A DNA stretch of 64,000 nt, from positions 276,543,039 through 276,607,038 of the forward strand of contig CM041776.1 of NCBI GenBank assembly GCA_023374045.1, written 5' to 3'. The translations under genes and the position numbers were made by a program. Shown here in pieces: positions 33,335 through 47,491 of the stretch. The notes beneath the pieces were generated by a model. That model did no database searches and had not been told where the DNA came from. It saw nothing but the letters and a program-made list of their open reading frames with translations. The stretch comes from Limonium bicolor. Its lineage: Eukaryota; Streptophyta; Magnoliopsida; Caryophyllales; Plumbaginaceae. Numbering within the stretch: position 1 is the first letter of the stretch; each line of letters begins with the position of its first letter.

Positions 33335-36300
33335 TGAAATACCCCAAACTTGATATGTGGTTTAAATATCAAACTATGTTATATAAAGGCTAAAAAGTGC
33401 CTTAGAAACATCAGTGAACAATTTAAACCATAGTAAATGCAATAAAACGCTAATATACAGTTTGAGCAAAAAAACATGCTCTAAGCTATGAGTGAACTTG
33501 GTTAGGACCCAAAGAGCCTACCAAGACTTAATAATATTCAATTATGATCTAATAGGGCTAATTAAGTCCTTAGGAAACCTTGGTAGACATTGGAACCAAA
33601 CAAAACATAAATAAATATCTTAAAGTCAATAAGAGCAAAAATGTGCTCTAAGCTTGGGATAAATTTGTATAAGACCTAATGGTCATAACTATACCTTATA
33701 AATATGTTAATGAACATATTAATCAATTACCAAAGAAAACCAAGCTTGAAAACAAGTTAAAACACAAAAAGTGCTTTAAGGAGTCTTAAAGCACGTTTTT
33801 GAAAAATTGTCTTGTAAATGAGTTTTGAATGGCTAAATGTCCATCATTACTCTTTAATTAACATGTGTACTATATAGTATCACATTTGGAAGTCTATATC
33901 AATGGGAAATCAAAAATTTCACTTCTATGTGCCTTGTTTTGTGAATAGTGATTTTTATAAGCTAGTTTGTAACATATGTTATCATAAGTAATTAATTGAC
34001 AAACAAAGACTAAAATACCCTTAGTGATATAAAGGGGGCCGGTTTTTGTAGTAATGAGTCACCAAACATGTTAACTTGTTAAGTAAATAAAGATGACTCA
34101 TGGGTTACTATTTGCTTTAAGTTATAAATATCTTCAAAAAGCAAAACCAATCTCATTTCTCTCATTTCTTTCTTCTTTCTTCATTTCACACGGTTCCACT
34201 CTTCTTCAACCTCTCTTCTTCTTGTTCTCTCTCGGTAATACACCAATACCACCATTAACTCCATCTTTGAACCCTTGTAAAATCTAACTCACTTATCCAA
34301 ATCAAAAACAAACACCACCATTCTCTTTGTCTCATCAAGCTCTTCAATTCTATCCTTTCAAAACTTCAAAAGCCCCATTTCGGTGCCATGGAGTTCCTCC
34401 ATTGAAGGAGCTTGAGCTTGTCTTTCCACATATTATTGATCTCCTTTGCTTCTTGAAATACCCCAAACCTTAATAAGTTGTTTAAACATTAATAATAATT
34501 ATTAAGACTAAAAAGAGTCTCTGAAACATTAGTAAACAATTTAATAAATAGTAAATACAATTAATTGCCTAAAAGGCAATAAGGACAAAGTATGCTCTAA
34601 GCTTGGGATAATTTTGATTAAGGCTTGATGAACTTACCAAGACCTTACTTATATATTAATGAGCCTATTAAATCAATTATCAAAGAAAACCGAGCTTGGA
34701 AACAAGTTAAACACAAAATGTGCTTTAAGGAGTCTTAAAACACGTTTTTGAAAAAAAATTGTCTTGTAAATGGGTTTTGAATGGCTAAATGTCCATCATT
34801 ACTCTTTAATTAATATGTGTACTACTTAGTATCACATTTGGAAGTTTAAATCAATGGGAAATCAAAAATCTCACTTTTATGTGCCTTGTTATTATGAATA
34901 GTAACTAAATGAGCTAGTTTGTAACATATGTTAACATGAGTAATTTAATTGAGCAATAAAGACTAAGTAACCCCTTATGTTAAATGGGGGCCGGTTTTGC
35001 ATGTGGTGAGTCACCACCCTTGCTAACTGATTGAGTAAATAAGTAAGTAATCAAAAGCACTATTTGCTTTACGTAAACAATTAATATCTTCAAAAGCATT
35101 TGCAATCAGTGAATCCTCTTCATTCCTTCATTTGCTCAATTTCAACGTATCCCATCTTCCTCTTCCTTTCTCTCTTTCACGGTTGAACCAGCACACCACC
35201 AACATACAACTTCAAATCCTTGTAACTCCTAGCTCACTTGTCCAAATCAAAAACTAAGACCACCAGTCTCTTAGTCTCGTCAAGCTCTTCAACTTGGTCC
35301 TTTCAAATCTTCAAGAGCTCCATTTTGGTGCCAAGAGGAACCTCCATGGAAGGAGCTTGAGCTCATCTTTTCACATATTATTGTTCTCCTTGCTTCAAGG
35401 TAAGGAAACTCAAAGAAAAATGATGTTTCCTCCATGTTTTGTGTTTGTCCGAAAATTGTCTTAAATGGTGTCTTTGTATTGCCTTGTTCTAGCTTCGTTC
35501 CAACCTTTCAAGGACTGGGTGGAGTCCTCTCTTGACACATTTCCAAATTCTCTTCAAGTTCTAAGTTGACAAGCAAGCAAATATCCTTACCGATTTCTGA
35601 AACAAGAAAGAAGTTGTGAGGAAAGGAGTAATTATGCTAATCAAAATAGCTTATAATTCCTTTGGAAAATGAACTTATGTTGTCTACTGAAACTACCTAA
35701 AGAGCCAATGGTAAATGACTTAGAAATTGTTCCCAAAGAGACTAGTAAAGGACATACGTATTGTTGTGTGCATTTGCAGGTCAAAGGCAAATATATTGTG
35801 GGAAATTCAGTGTTTAAGATTTATGCATTCTAAGAGCCTAAGTGCTATGCAATTTAAATTGTGCACTATGTTGTAATGTGGTGTATATTTGGTGAAGTTT
35901 TAAGTATAAGAGTGTACCTAAGATCATTGGGAAGTTTATACATATGATGGGTGTAAAGAACTTACGCAGCAGGACTTGAAAAATGCAAGTACGTCAATTC
36001 TGTAGCTTCGGTCCGGGACTTGGGATTTGGATGACATCCCTGACCATATATCACAAAGTGCCGAGAGTTATACATAGTTTTAGGTCCGGGACTTGGGTCT
36101 TGTACAAGGACCCGGACCAACCCCTTATTTATCCCCGTGAGTTTTTGCTTGAATTGGTCCGGGCTATTTTTCCCGTGATTTTTGCCTTGGAATTGAGTCC
36201 GGACCTAGGACTTGTATGAAGTCCCGGACCCACCCATTAAAACAGCCCGAGAGTTTAGTTGGTTAAGTATTAGGTCAGGGACCTTAGTTGGGGACCAAGT

Positions 36301-39300
36301 CCGGACCACTTTTTAAAGGTTAGTTCAAGGTTAGATAATGATGTCTAATGAAGGGGAATAGTTAGTGGTGATGTTATGAAGTATGTAGGAATGTTAAGTG
36401 TGTTTAAAGACAACCAAGTGGGTGAAAGGTTGTAATAAAATGTGGAAGTAAAACAAGTTAAACAGGTGTCAAGTTATTTAACTAGGTAACGAGGGTAAGT
36501 TATAAGCGTTAGACTTTAAACAAACATGTTACCCGATGCTGATAAAGTAAATGTAATGTTGCCAGTTGTTCGAGAAAACTGTCCAGAAAAACTTAAGATG
36601 ACACGTTAGAGTGGACGTTGGTGACAGGTATGGGTTCTTGCAACCTGTGTCCTACCGGATTACACCGGCTGTATGCCAACTGTTTTTTCTGTATGTTTGC
36701 CACGTTGTAAGATTAAAACACTGTAATGAGTTTACCAGTAATTCATATGTGTGGGTGTGTTTAGTTCCCGCTACCATTTACCTCGAAAGTGTTAAACCTT
36801 AACTAACTGAGTCTAGGATCACATGGGAGTTGGTGTATTCGATTTAACGACCCGAACCATGGGGCGTTCTAACCGCGGCTATGCGTGAGTAAATGTGTGG
36901 TATGTGTATGTGAATGTAGGGATATCCCTTGTGTGTTTAACCTAAGAGTAATACTGTATGGTGTGTAAGTACGATAGACTCCGTAGTGGAGTTCTAACGA
37001 AAAAAAATTAAAAGTAAGTATGTACTAACAGTAGTGAGGAATCCGGTTTGGCCGGTCGCGTTGGTTGAGAGGGGTTTCCTTTTTAGCTTTACCCTTCTCT
37101 CTGTTATGGTTGTTTCCCTACGGGTTATGTATGATCTCCCATTAGCTTTATCCCAAGCTTAGCTATTCTGACTTACGATCGGTTTTAGGGGGAACATGTG
37201 TTTATGTGGTGTGTTCGGGTCACTAAATCCGATCCATCTTTAGGTAAGGTACTCGTCTGACTATTAGGGCGGGTAATGGTTTTGTTTATAACGAGTTAAC
37301 ATGGGGGTGAATCATTCCCTAGGCTCACCAGTGTATTAACTATGTTTTGGGCCGGTTCCTAAGAGATCAGTACCCGTTAGTAATGTGTTATTTATATGTT
37401 GCAAAGTTATTGTGATGTGATGTTATGTGTCGCTTAGAAGAAAATATGAGGATCATGGATATGATTCATGTATGTAAAGAGACGTTTGTGGGAAACCCGT
37501 AGTGGTAAGTGTCGTCTATTGAGGAAATAGCTCCGTTAGAGGAGAAATACTATAGGGTGGAAGAACTCAAAGAGTGATGGGTTTAAGTATGGATGAGTTA
37601 TTTTGTTAAGCCCATTGGGGTGAAATGTATTGGTCGTGAGTTTATGTTTCACATGCTTGATTTAAATGTAATCAACTGCATGCTAAGACGACAAATAGTT
37701 GTGCGTGGCCCGGTAGCATGTGGGCTGCGGGATTACCATACCCAGCAAAAGGTGCTGAGCACCTGGGGGGCACCCTTTCTTTCCTTTTCTATTTCAGGTA
37801 CAAAGGAGCTGGAGCCGTTCGAGAGTAGGACGGGGTAGGGGTAGTTGTTGGTACGGGTAATTGGTGTGTAATCACTTGTAACCTGTAGGTGTAGTAAGAC
37901 CGAAATTGTTCTCGGCATTAGTTGTAAACACTCGGTACAGTTGGAAGGTATTTGTATAATGAATGTCGGTGTTGATAAAGGAGACAGTAATGTGTAGTTG
38001 CTCGGGGATCTAGTCCATCAGACCGATACAGTTGGGTAAATGTTAGCTTGTTGCCACGTGGGTGGTTAAACGGCGTGTAACACCGATGAGTTAAGTTATG
38101 TGATGATGTGTATTTCCGCTGCAGTTTAATGTTAAGTATGTTGTTGTATGTTTGGGGGTGTTACACTCTAAGTAAGGAATCTCAAAGAAAAATCAGTTTT
38201 CCTCCATGTTTTGTGTTTGACCGAAAATACTCATTGATGGAGCTCTTTGTGTGATTTGTTCTAGCTTCATTCCAATCTCTTATGGACTAGGTGGAGTCCT
38301 CTCTCATAGATATTCAAGCTCTCTTCAAAGATCAAGGTAAAACAAGTACATTATGTTTTTGAAACAATGTAAATCTAGGTTTAAATGAGATGAAGCTTAA
38401 AGCTTGAATACTCATTATGTTGTTTGTACATGTATAGAACTTGACAAGGAATCAAATACCTTACCGGTTTTATAAGGAAACAAGAAAGAAGTTTGTTTGG
38501 AAAAGAGGTAAATATACTAGCCTAATGTTGTTTAATGCCTTAGGAGAAATGAGCTTATAATGCTTGTTAAAAACTACCTAAAGAGCAAATGGTGAATGAC
38601 TTAGTAAAGTGTTCTCAGGAGACTAGTAAAAGAACATATGTCTTGGGTATGTAATTGCAGGTCAAAGGCTTATATATTGTGGAAATTCAGTGTTTAAGAT
38701 TTATGTTATTTAGGGCCTAAGAGCCATGTTATTTAAGGGCCTTAGTGCCAAGCAATTTAAGTTATGCACTATATTGTGATGTAGTGCTAAATGTGTGAAG
38801 TTTGTATAAAAATGTGTTTGATGGGTTTTAGGTGTTCTTGAATGAAATAAGGTAAAAACCTAAGTGTTTGGATGTGAGAATATACAAGAGAAGTTATGTC
38901 AAAATTTAGGAAAATGTATAAGAAGTTCAAAGTGTTTAAAGGAATTTGGTGAACTAGGAAGTGTTCTAGAGTGTAATATGGATTTAGGCATTATTTGGGG
39001 TTTTAGTATATACCAAAGACGTTTTGGACTTAAGTTGAGACTTAGGCAAACTTTGGTAAATGAGGAGAAAGTGTAAGCTTGGAAAAGGAATTGTAAGAAT
39101 GACATAAGGAGTTTGATTTGTAAGAAAGGATGTTTGGATGATGATGTGTTGTGTGGAAGATATGTCTTGGTATAATGGTTTAGAACAGACATGAAACATC
39201 ACTTAGGAACCTAGGAAGTAGATGCTATAAGTGTTGGAGGCTTTGGAGGAATTTGGCTAAGTGTTTAAGGGCTTGGAAATTGAGCATTTTGCCTTGTCCG

Positions 39301-41737
39301 AACTTCCGTCCGGACATGGAAGTTCGGACAGGCTCTGTTGGGCAAGGATCTGGCACACTCGAACTGTGTCCGAACTTGGGAAGTCCGGACACATGTTCGG
39401 ACATGTGTATTTAAAAGACGGGAAAAGTTTCTGGAACGGTCCGACCCAGCTGTGGGTCGGACGGTGGGTCGGACGGCCAAAAATTATGCAAAAAAAAAAA
39501 CAGACAATGTTGTAAGGAGAATCAAAGTGATATTTTGGTATTAAAATATGCCTAAGTTTATGTATGAAGTTTGGGTAATCAATGGATGAAGAGAATAGAT
39601 GAAACAAGACTTGAAAATGTCATATTTGGGATTCTGTTACAGTGGTCCGGGACCTAGGTAGTGGATGATGTCCCGGACCATACACAAAAAAAGGGCCGAG
39701 AGTTTCACCAATGTTCTGGTCCGGGACTTGGGGTCAGTACAAGGTCCCGGACCAGTCTGTAAAATCACCCGAGAGTTTCATTAAGTGTTGGTCCGGGACT
39801 TAAGGTAAGGACCAAGTCCCGGACCACTCTAAAATTGTTGTTTTAGGTTATTAAAAGATGTCTAATGATGGGGATTGATGGATAATGATGTTATAAGGTT
39901 GTGTAGGACATGTTAGGTGAGTTATAGTCACAATTCGGTGGGTGAAAAGTTGAAGTAAAATGAAAGAGTGAAACATGTTAAAAATGTAAAGTTATTTAAC
40001 CAAGTTTTAACGGGGAAAAGTTATAAGCATTAGACTTTAAACAAACATGTTATCCCAATGTTAATAAAAAGTACATGTAATGTTGTCAGTTGTTCGAGAA
40101 TTGCTCGAGGAACATAAATGGACATGATAAAGTGGACTCCGGTGACAGGTATGGTTTTCTTGCAACCTGTTTCTACCGGGTTACACCGGCTTGTATGCCA
40201 ATGTGTTTTTCTGTATGTTTGCCACGTTGTAAGATAAAACATGTAATGAGTTTACAGTAATTCATATATGTGGCGTGTTCAACTCCGATACCATTTAACC
40301 TCGGCAGTGTTAACCTTAGTTAACTGAGTCTAGGATCACATGAGAGTTCGGTATTCGGATTAAACGACCCGAACCATGGGGCGTTCTAACCACGGCTATG
40401 CGTGAGTTGATTATGTGATGTGGTGTATGTGAATGTAGGGATCTCCCTTGTATGTTTAACCCAGTCGTAATACTGTATGTGTGTAGGTGTGATAGACTCC
40501 ATAGTGGGGTTCTAACTAATATCTAAAGTAAGTATGTACTAACAGTAGTGAGGAATCCGGTTTGGCCGGTCGCGCGTTGTTTGGGAGAGGGTATCCTTCT
40601 TAGCCTTACCCTTCTCTTTGTTATGGTTGTTTCCCTCACGGGTTATGATCTCCCATTAGCTTACTCCAAAGCTTAGCTATTCTGACTTATGATCGGTTTA
40701 GGGGGAACATGTGTTTGTGTGGTGTGTTCGGGCCTCCAAACCCGAACCATCTTAACTTAAGTTACTTGTCCGACTATTAGGACGGTAATGAGTGTTGTTG
40801 TTGTATAACAAGCTTACCATGAGGGTGACACACATTCTCTAGGCTCACCAGTGATTTAACTATGTTTGGGTCGGTTCCTAAGAGGACCGTTCCCGTTATG
40901 TTATGTGATGTTATTGTAAGCAATTCCTATTGCGATGTTATCATGTGCACGTCGATACGTGAAAGTGTTGTTAAGTTTTGTTATGTGAGGAATGATATAT
41001 GTTGTAAGATATGGATTGTGTGGATCATGGATATGAATCCCAGTTTTGTGATAAGAGGCGTTTAAGGATAACCCGATTAATGGGTAGATGTCGTCTATTA
41101 AGGAAGTAGCTCCATTAGAGGAGAAACACTCTAGGAATAATGAATACCATGAGTGAACTTATCAAATAAGGATATATTATCCGTTTGTTGAGCCCATTGA
41201 GGCGAAATGTTATGTGTTGTGTGTTTACTGTTACATGCATGAATTGAATTAAATATAATCAACCGCATGCTAAGACGGCATTAGTTGTGCATGGCCCGGT
41301 AGCATGTGGGCTGCGGGATTACCATACCAGCAAAGGTGCTGAGCCCCTTGGGGGCCACCCTTTCTTTTTCTTTCCTATTCAGGTACAGAGAGCTGGAAGC
41401 CGTTCGAGAGTAGGGACGGGGTAGACACTGTACATGGGTAATCATTTAAGTGTATATATACAGTAGGTGTAGTAAGACCGAAATTGTTATCGGCATCAGT
41501 TTATAAATACTCGGTATAGTTGAAAGGTGTAGTTGTTGTTGTTGTTGTTAATGGAGAGGAATAGTATGTGTATTCGCTTGGGAATTTAGCCCATCAGACC
41601 GGTACAATGTATGTGTATTAGCCTTGTTAGCCACGTGGGTGGTTAACGGCGTGTAACACCAAGAGTTGAGTTATTTGATGAGGTGTGTATTCCGCTGCAG
41701 ATTGTTGTTATGTATTTGTGTTGGATGAGGTGTTACA
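33335..41737 (+). repeat. 3' LTR of the coding-free element, split by a nested solo LTR
   Basis: It begins TGAAATACCCC, is interrupted at 34453, resumes at 38166 and ends GAGGTGTTACA at 41737. It carries one 12-bp duplication (GTGGGTCGGACG near 39455) absent from the left LTR. Confidence 0.9.
34454..38165 (+). mobile_element. Solo LTR (3.7 kb), related subfamily
   Basis: It begins TGAAATACCCCAAACC and ends GGGGGTGTTACA, inserted in the right LTR of the larger element. The flanks are CTTCT on the left and CTCT on the right, a 5-bp target duplication with one base lost. It contains the leader-intron sites and only the GGTCCGGGAC hairpin type (36005-36310). Confidence 0.88.
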
Positions 41738-41742
41738 TTCGA

Positions 41743-43760
41743 CTTTGGCTATCATCTCGGTGACATTTTTCTTCTTGATATTGTTCTGTAAATCAGGTGC
41801 TTCTGTTATTATCACTTGACCCAATTTGACTGTTGATGGAAATTAGATAATCGTGGCGATTAATTTAGGCTTTATCGCCTGACCTAGTCCGAATAGCATT
41901 TCGAGTTTGATGAAGCTGATCATTTTGAGACTCATGAATGATTCGCAAAAGTTGTGCTTTGTGCTTGGATCCTACTATCGTTGACTCGTTTATTCATCTT
42001 GACTATGGGCCCAGTTTTGCTGATATTTGATTCGAAATGAAGAAGCCCACCTGTTTTTCATATTGTTTGTGGGCTAAGAAAAGTGCGTCTGATTGGTTTG
42101 TCTGGTCAAATTGGCTCGAGAAACAATTATCATCATAGGCCCTACCCCTCTTCCGGCCTTTAGGGACTTTGGGGCCATACATAATTTGGAATTGGATTAT
42201 CAGTTTGAAGTTGTGAAACTTGGGCCCGCTCCTTCTAAAGTCTTTGGGTAATCGATATATGTATGTCCGTTTGTTCCCGTACTACTGTTGAGTATCATAT
42301 ATTGCCAAGATTATCGGCTTCCAACTTTTCGATTTGGGCTGACTGATTACATGAGCTTGTCGATATAGAAGAATGGGCCGGGGCGTATACATGTGGGCTT
42401 GTTCAACATCTGACCTTGTATTTTGACTATGCTCATGGACTTTCAATAATCAAATTTGGAGTAGCCGTCTATGGGCCTTGGTGGTATACTCGCTCTGCGA
42501 CTTGGGCTGGACTTGATCGATGACCTTGGGGTGGTGCACTCCTTTGGGCTCCGCTAAAACTTCTCTTGGGTTTGGAAATTTCAACTCATCTTTAATTAAT
42601 GCATCTGAATTATTTTGATCGCTAATTGCCTCTTGCGCATTGATTTGGTTTGGAAACTGATTTGATACTAGCATGTTTCTTGTCCCACCGTGCTTAGATA
42701 AGAACACGAATTGAGTGATAATTGCCCCATGCTATAATTGTGTAGATAAATCATTCATTGGCTGGATGGTCTTTATTAACTCTTCATCTTAGAGGGAAAT
42801 GATATAACCCTTTTAGGTATGATCCCGCATGACTCACAACCCATCTTTGATACTACACTTTAGTTCGAGTCATAATCTAAGATGTTGAATTAATCTGAGT
42901 AGCAGCCCCAGTGCCTGATTTATCTTACAATTTTAGTATTTTGTTGGCAGCTTGAAACTCTTTCCTATGTTCTTGGTTGGGGTGTGGGAGATGATTAGAT
43001 TCCCCCTTTCCTCCCATTGAGAGAGGCCGTATGATCCCATTGCACACACCCTAACCCCCTTACATTTCATTACTAATTAATCTCGTATCTCTTTGTCTGT
43101 GTTCCATGGCATGTACGTATTTCTTGAGGAACGAGGAATTGCTCGGGGATTAAGGAGCTGAACCTTGGCTTGGACTACCGGGACTCTCCCATCAAACATA
43201 AAAAAAAACGGTTGGTGTATCTCTTCGGATCCCCTTCAGCTCGAGTGAGGCGGCGTCGATGCGACCCCCCATAGCAGCTTGTTTTTTTATTATTCAAAAC
43301 TTTAATTCTTATCATGAATTGTAACTTGTCTATTAATTGTGTTGCCTAATATAGTTTTGGGTTTTTTAATTTTGTACATTGTATGATTGTTGTTCTTCCG
43401 ACTATCTGTTGTACATATTCTTGACTGCTTGCCTTTACATGTTCGATTCAATAATGCATTGGCCGTCTTCATTTATTTGTCAACTTTGTATTATAAATTG
43501 ATAGATCGGCTTAGCACAGGTGGCCATAGAATAGCTTTTAGGTTTGCCCACTTATTTCTGGACACTTCGGGTCCAGTTTAGAAAAGCTTCTAGGTTCGGG
43601 GAAGTTCTTCCTCACTCAACCGAGGTTGAGTCGGTGTGGAACCCCTTCCTTCATAAAATTTTCCAAACAATCCGTAATTGTCAGAATAAAATTAACAATC
43701 AATCGATCATCCAATCCAAATCAATTTAAAGATCCAATGAGTCAAATCCCACTCCAAAGT
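41743..43760. other. Giant solo LTR, right half, no genes
   Basis: This continues the outer LTR after the nested element. Short frames on both strands show no recognisable motif. Confidence 0.6.
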
Positions 43761-43769
43761 CAATCTCTC

Positions 43770-44400
43770 ACACTCTCTCACCAAACACTCCAAAATCATT
43801 TTCTTTCACACGCGCGCAGCAAACACACTCGAAAAGCAAGCTCTCGCACACGCGCGCACCAAAAACACGGCAAAGCAAGCGCGCGCACACGCGCTCAGCA
43901 AACACACGCGAAAAGCAAGCGCGCGCACACGGCGCATCAAACACACGCCAAAAGCAGGGGCGGGCACACGCGCTCAGCAAACACACGCCAAAAGCAGGGG
44001 CGGGCACTCTCTCATCAAACACACGCAAAAGAAAGATCGCGCACACGCGCGCACACAAAACACACGGCAAAGCAATTTCTTTCACACTCTCGCATCAAAC
44101 ACACTCCAAAAGCATTTGCTTCACACTCTCTCATCAAACACACTCCAAAATCATTTTCTTTCACACGCTCTCATCAAACACACTCTAAAATCAATCTCTC
44201 TCCACACTCTCACCAAACACACTTCAAATCAATCTCTCGCACACTCTCTCACACAAACACACTTCAAATCAATCTCTCTCACACTCTCACCAAACACACT
44301 CTAAAATCAATCCCTCTCATACTCACTCATCAAACACACTTCAAAATCAATCCCTTTCATACTCACTCATCATACGCTCTCCAAAATCAATCCTCTCATA
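43770..44400. repeat. Minisatellite, ~39 bp unit, about 15 copies
   Basis: The units read CACACG or CACTCT..ATCAAACACACTCCAAAAGCA. Central units are GC-rich (GCGCGCACACGCGC), while outer units have TCTCTCACACTCTC. Because the unit is close to a multiple of three, it creates a long His/Thr/Lys-rich frame that is probably not a gene. Confidence 0.85.
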
Positions 44401-44914
44401 CTCCAAAACCAGATATCCTTCATGAATTCTTCGAAATCAAAGCTCTTTGCACTCAACATTAAATACTCTTCATACACTCATTAGACACACTTCAACCTCA
44501 CAAAGCATTTAAAATGCTTCCAAAAGTTCTAAGATCAAACTTCAAACTCCTTCCAAACTCCAATTGTCTCATAGATTCAAATCATCTTCCAATCCCAATT
44601 TCATAGGGTCCAACCCGGCCCAATTTCAAAGGTCCAATCGGCCCACATTTCAAGGCCCAAATCCGGCTCATTATCTCCATTCGATCCCGGTTTAGTTTCA
44701 AATCCAATTCAACTTCAATTCCAATTCAAATTCAATTTCAATCCAATTCAATCCAACTCCGATCCAGAATCAATTCGATTTCAATCCAATTCAATTCAAA
44801 ATTCTTTTCATTCCCTATTCAATTCAACTTCATTTCAATCCCGAATATTTCTAAACATCATAAATCTCAAATTACGGAAAACTTCAATCTCCTTGAAGTC
44901 AAGCATCTCGAATC

Positions 44915-45075
44915 TCTAACCGTCTCAACAGCTCAACAGACTCGACCGTCTCAGCAGCTCAACAGACTCGACCGTCTCAATAGCTCAGCAGACTCGAACG
45001 TCTCAGCAGCTCAACAGACTCGACCGTCTCAGCAGCTCAACAGACTCTACGTCTTAACAGCTCAACAGACTCAAA
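44915..45075. repeat. Minisatellite, 26 bp unit, about 6 copies
   Basis: The units read CGTCTCAGCAGCTCAACAGACTCGAC with few changes. Confidence 0.85.
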
Positions 45076-45409
45076 TGTCTTCGCAGTTCACAGATTTGAA
45101 CATCTCAATAGACTCATCAAATTCAAACACCTCGAAAACCCTCAGCTCCTCCAAAAGCCGAACCCTTGAAATTTGGTAATCCTTTCAAGCCCCAAATGTC
45201 TCACAGACCCGAGCGTCTCACAGACGTCATCATTTTAGGATTTTGAATGTCCCACAGAGTCGAGCACCTCAAACTCCAAAACAAACTCGACAATCCATCA
45301 AGCCCCACGAAATGGCCACAAAACCCCATTGACCCCTCAAAGACCCAAAAGGTCAAAATCCTAATTCCTTCAAAAACCCCAAAACTCCCAAATCCCCAAA
45401 GGCACTGAA

Positions 45410-45645
45410 ACTACGTAAGGTCTGATCTCAACAGGGAGTTGAGTACGTAGGCAACCCCACACAGGGTGCGACCCCACATCAATCAAAATACCCTTTTGCA
45501 CTCGACTATCTCCCTCCAAACAACAACTTCTAACCCTCGATCACCTCAAAAAGCCCAGCCATCCTAAAGGTCCCTGAACTACGTAAGGTCTGATCTCGAC
45601 AGGGAGTTGAGTACGTAGGCATCCCACACAGGGTGCGACCCCATT
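45410..45645. repeat. Duplicated ~70-bp box
   Basis: The box ACTACGTAAGGTCTGATCTC..GAGTTGAGTACGTAGGCA..CACAGGGTGCGACCCCA occurs at 45410-45480 and 45578-45645. ACTACGTAAG and GAGTACGTAGG are partly inverted. Confidence 0.8.
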
Positions 45646-46361
45646 TCAATCCAAAAAACCCCTTCCCAACTCTAAGGCGGTATTCATGTCTGTCAAACAT
45701 TCAAATCACCTCTGACTCCCACAAACCCTCGACTTCTTCAACTCTCAAAATCAGACTCCAAATCTTTCATTCTATACTCATTCGAATTCATCAATGCCCC
45801 TTCTTGGCACTAGCTTGGCAGAAAAGCTCGCCTCGTCCTCTCTTTCATCCCAATCCTATCCTTGGCTCTTAAAATGAATCTCTTTAATAGGGTTTTAAAA
45901 GAAGACAATCCCGACAATTGGAGACCGAGGTTTCCTCGGGCACCAATTCGAAGTCGTGGTCATTGCCACTTCTAAGGGGTGTAACCCAGTGCGAACCCAC
46001 ACAGAATCTCTGGTATGATCAGATAAGCCCTATCCATAGGCAACAAATCACAGAGTCAATTAACGGTTCTTAGAACCCGATCTTCCTTCCTAGTATTCTT
46101 AGGTTAAACTAGTGGCGACTCTAGTAAATTCCGCCCTCGAGCATAAGTCCGCGTGGAGCCCATTGAGAGCGGGTGTAGTGCACACTTGCACTCTCCCTTA
46201 TGCTTTCTTGGAAAGATGGACGATATAAAGTAGGTATTTGAGGGCTGCCATGAATAACGGGTTTTCACCCTCCACAGAATGGCATTTTAGGATCTAGGCT
46301 TTTCAGTCGAGAATCATATTTTAGATAGACCCCCCCTCATACCGAAAAATCACCCTCCACA

Positions 46362-47491
46362 CTAGTCTCTATTACAATGCCGGTATCTTTGGATACAAGT
46401 TCCCATAGCCACAATCTTACTTATAAGTTATTATAGCTCATCAAGTGATGAATAAAGTAGTGGCATCAATATTAGCCCTCTTAACCTCCTTTCGTCATAA
46501 TCTACCCGCCATTCGTGGCCCTTTTCTTTGTGTATACTTTGAGTGTATGTTTCCAATATACCGATCTTCTTAGGCCCTCCAACGTGAAAAGAAAATAACA
46601 GAAAATAAAATAACTGGTCTTCCAAAAATAAAATAACGGTTGTTCTATGCTCTTACCACAAACAAGAAATGACAACTAATACTCTCAAGAACTGTAAAAT
46701 TGGGTTTTGTTCACTCTACAGACTAGAAATTCTCAGAAATCAATACTCTCATGTACTGTAACATTACATTCGATTTGGTTTGTTCGCTGCACATACTCAA
46801 GAACTCCTAACATTATGTTACATTGGATTGGGCAGATTGGGTTTCATCAACTAACAAATTACTATTGCCTTGTCCATATTTGTGTGTCTTACCAACTAAC
46901 CTAGCAATGTTGCTCCAGTCAAATTGGGCGTCAACTAAGGCGGCATGCATGATTTCGACTTCCATCGTGTGCACATCCGGTTCCTCCCACTTATAAAAAT
47001 GCAATACCCGGTCTATACCAATAGGCTCTGTCTGTTCGGTGAAGACCCATTACAGTCATTGCAGTTGATGGGCTCTCCAAGATTCATCAGGGAATAATCC
47101 CCGTTGGCGAGCCAGCGCAAAATCTTCCTCCTTGGTCCATCTTTCTTGTTGCGGCATTGTTAACATGTGCCAGGCAATGAGACAATCAAGTGTGTTACTA
47201 TGTGAAAGAAAACACATTAATCATCATACGATGATATATAAGTAATATGCATATATAAACATCGTGATTTAATCTGGATAGATTTGAATTTAGCATCTTC
47301 ATTCTTTTGGTATATATTTTTAAGAATAATAGACCAAATCCACAAAACAAAGTAATCATCTTGCAATCCAAAGACCGCAGATGATGTGGACGAGGTGAAG
47401 TAATTGAAGTAACGGAAAACCCACTATGATCATCCGAGCCGCAACTATTAACATCAGAGGAACGAAAAAAAGGGAGAAAATTGTTCCTAAA
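46362..47491. repeat. Tandem array unit 2, right part
   Basis: Unit 2 resumes here at the duplicated CTAGT and runs to the start of unit 3 at 47492. Confidence 0.9.

Larger units (their letters stand above)
23948..41737 (+). mobile_element. LTR retrotransposon with giant LTRs and no coding region (LARD-like)
   Basis: LTRs of 4664 bp (23948-28611) and about 4690 bp (33335-41737 without a nested solo LTR) flank a 4.7-kb internal region. The target duplication is TTCGA (23943-23947 and 41738-41742). A tRNA-Met primer site lies at 28617 and a polypurine tract at 33318. The internal region has no frame longer than about 100 residues and no recognisable gag or pol. This is the layout of large retrotransposon derivatives, which depend on proteins of another element. 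The LTRs and leader resemble those of the AlkB-carrying Gypsy element at 57174. Confidence 0.9.
22014..46361. mobile_element. Very large solo LTR, probably Tat/Ogre-type Ty3, carrying nested elements
   Basis: The outer sequence starts TGTAGACACC and ends CACCCTCCACA, with the target duplication CTAGT on both sides. Removing the nested element 23948-41742 leaves about 6.55 kb. No second copy of the TGTAGACACC end and no coding or primer site were seen, so it reads as a single LTR left by recombination. Boxes such as ACTACGTAAGGTCTGATCTC..GAGTACGTAGGCA near the 3' end resemble LTRs of the Tat/Ogre lineage; that assignment is from memory and tentative. Confidence 0.7.

Noticed and set aside
43626..44462. 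278-residue His/Thr/Lys-rich repeat protein
   Set aside because: It is created by a minisatellite whose unit is near 39 bp; an antisense frame is open for the same reason.
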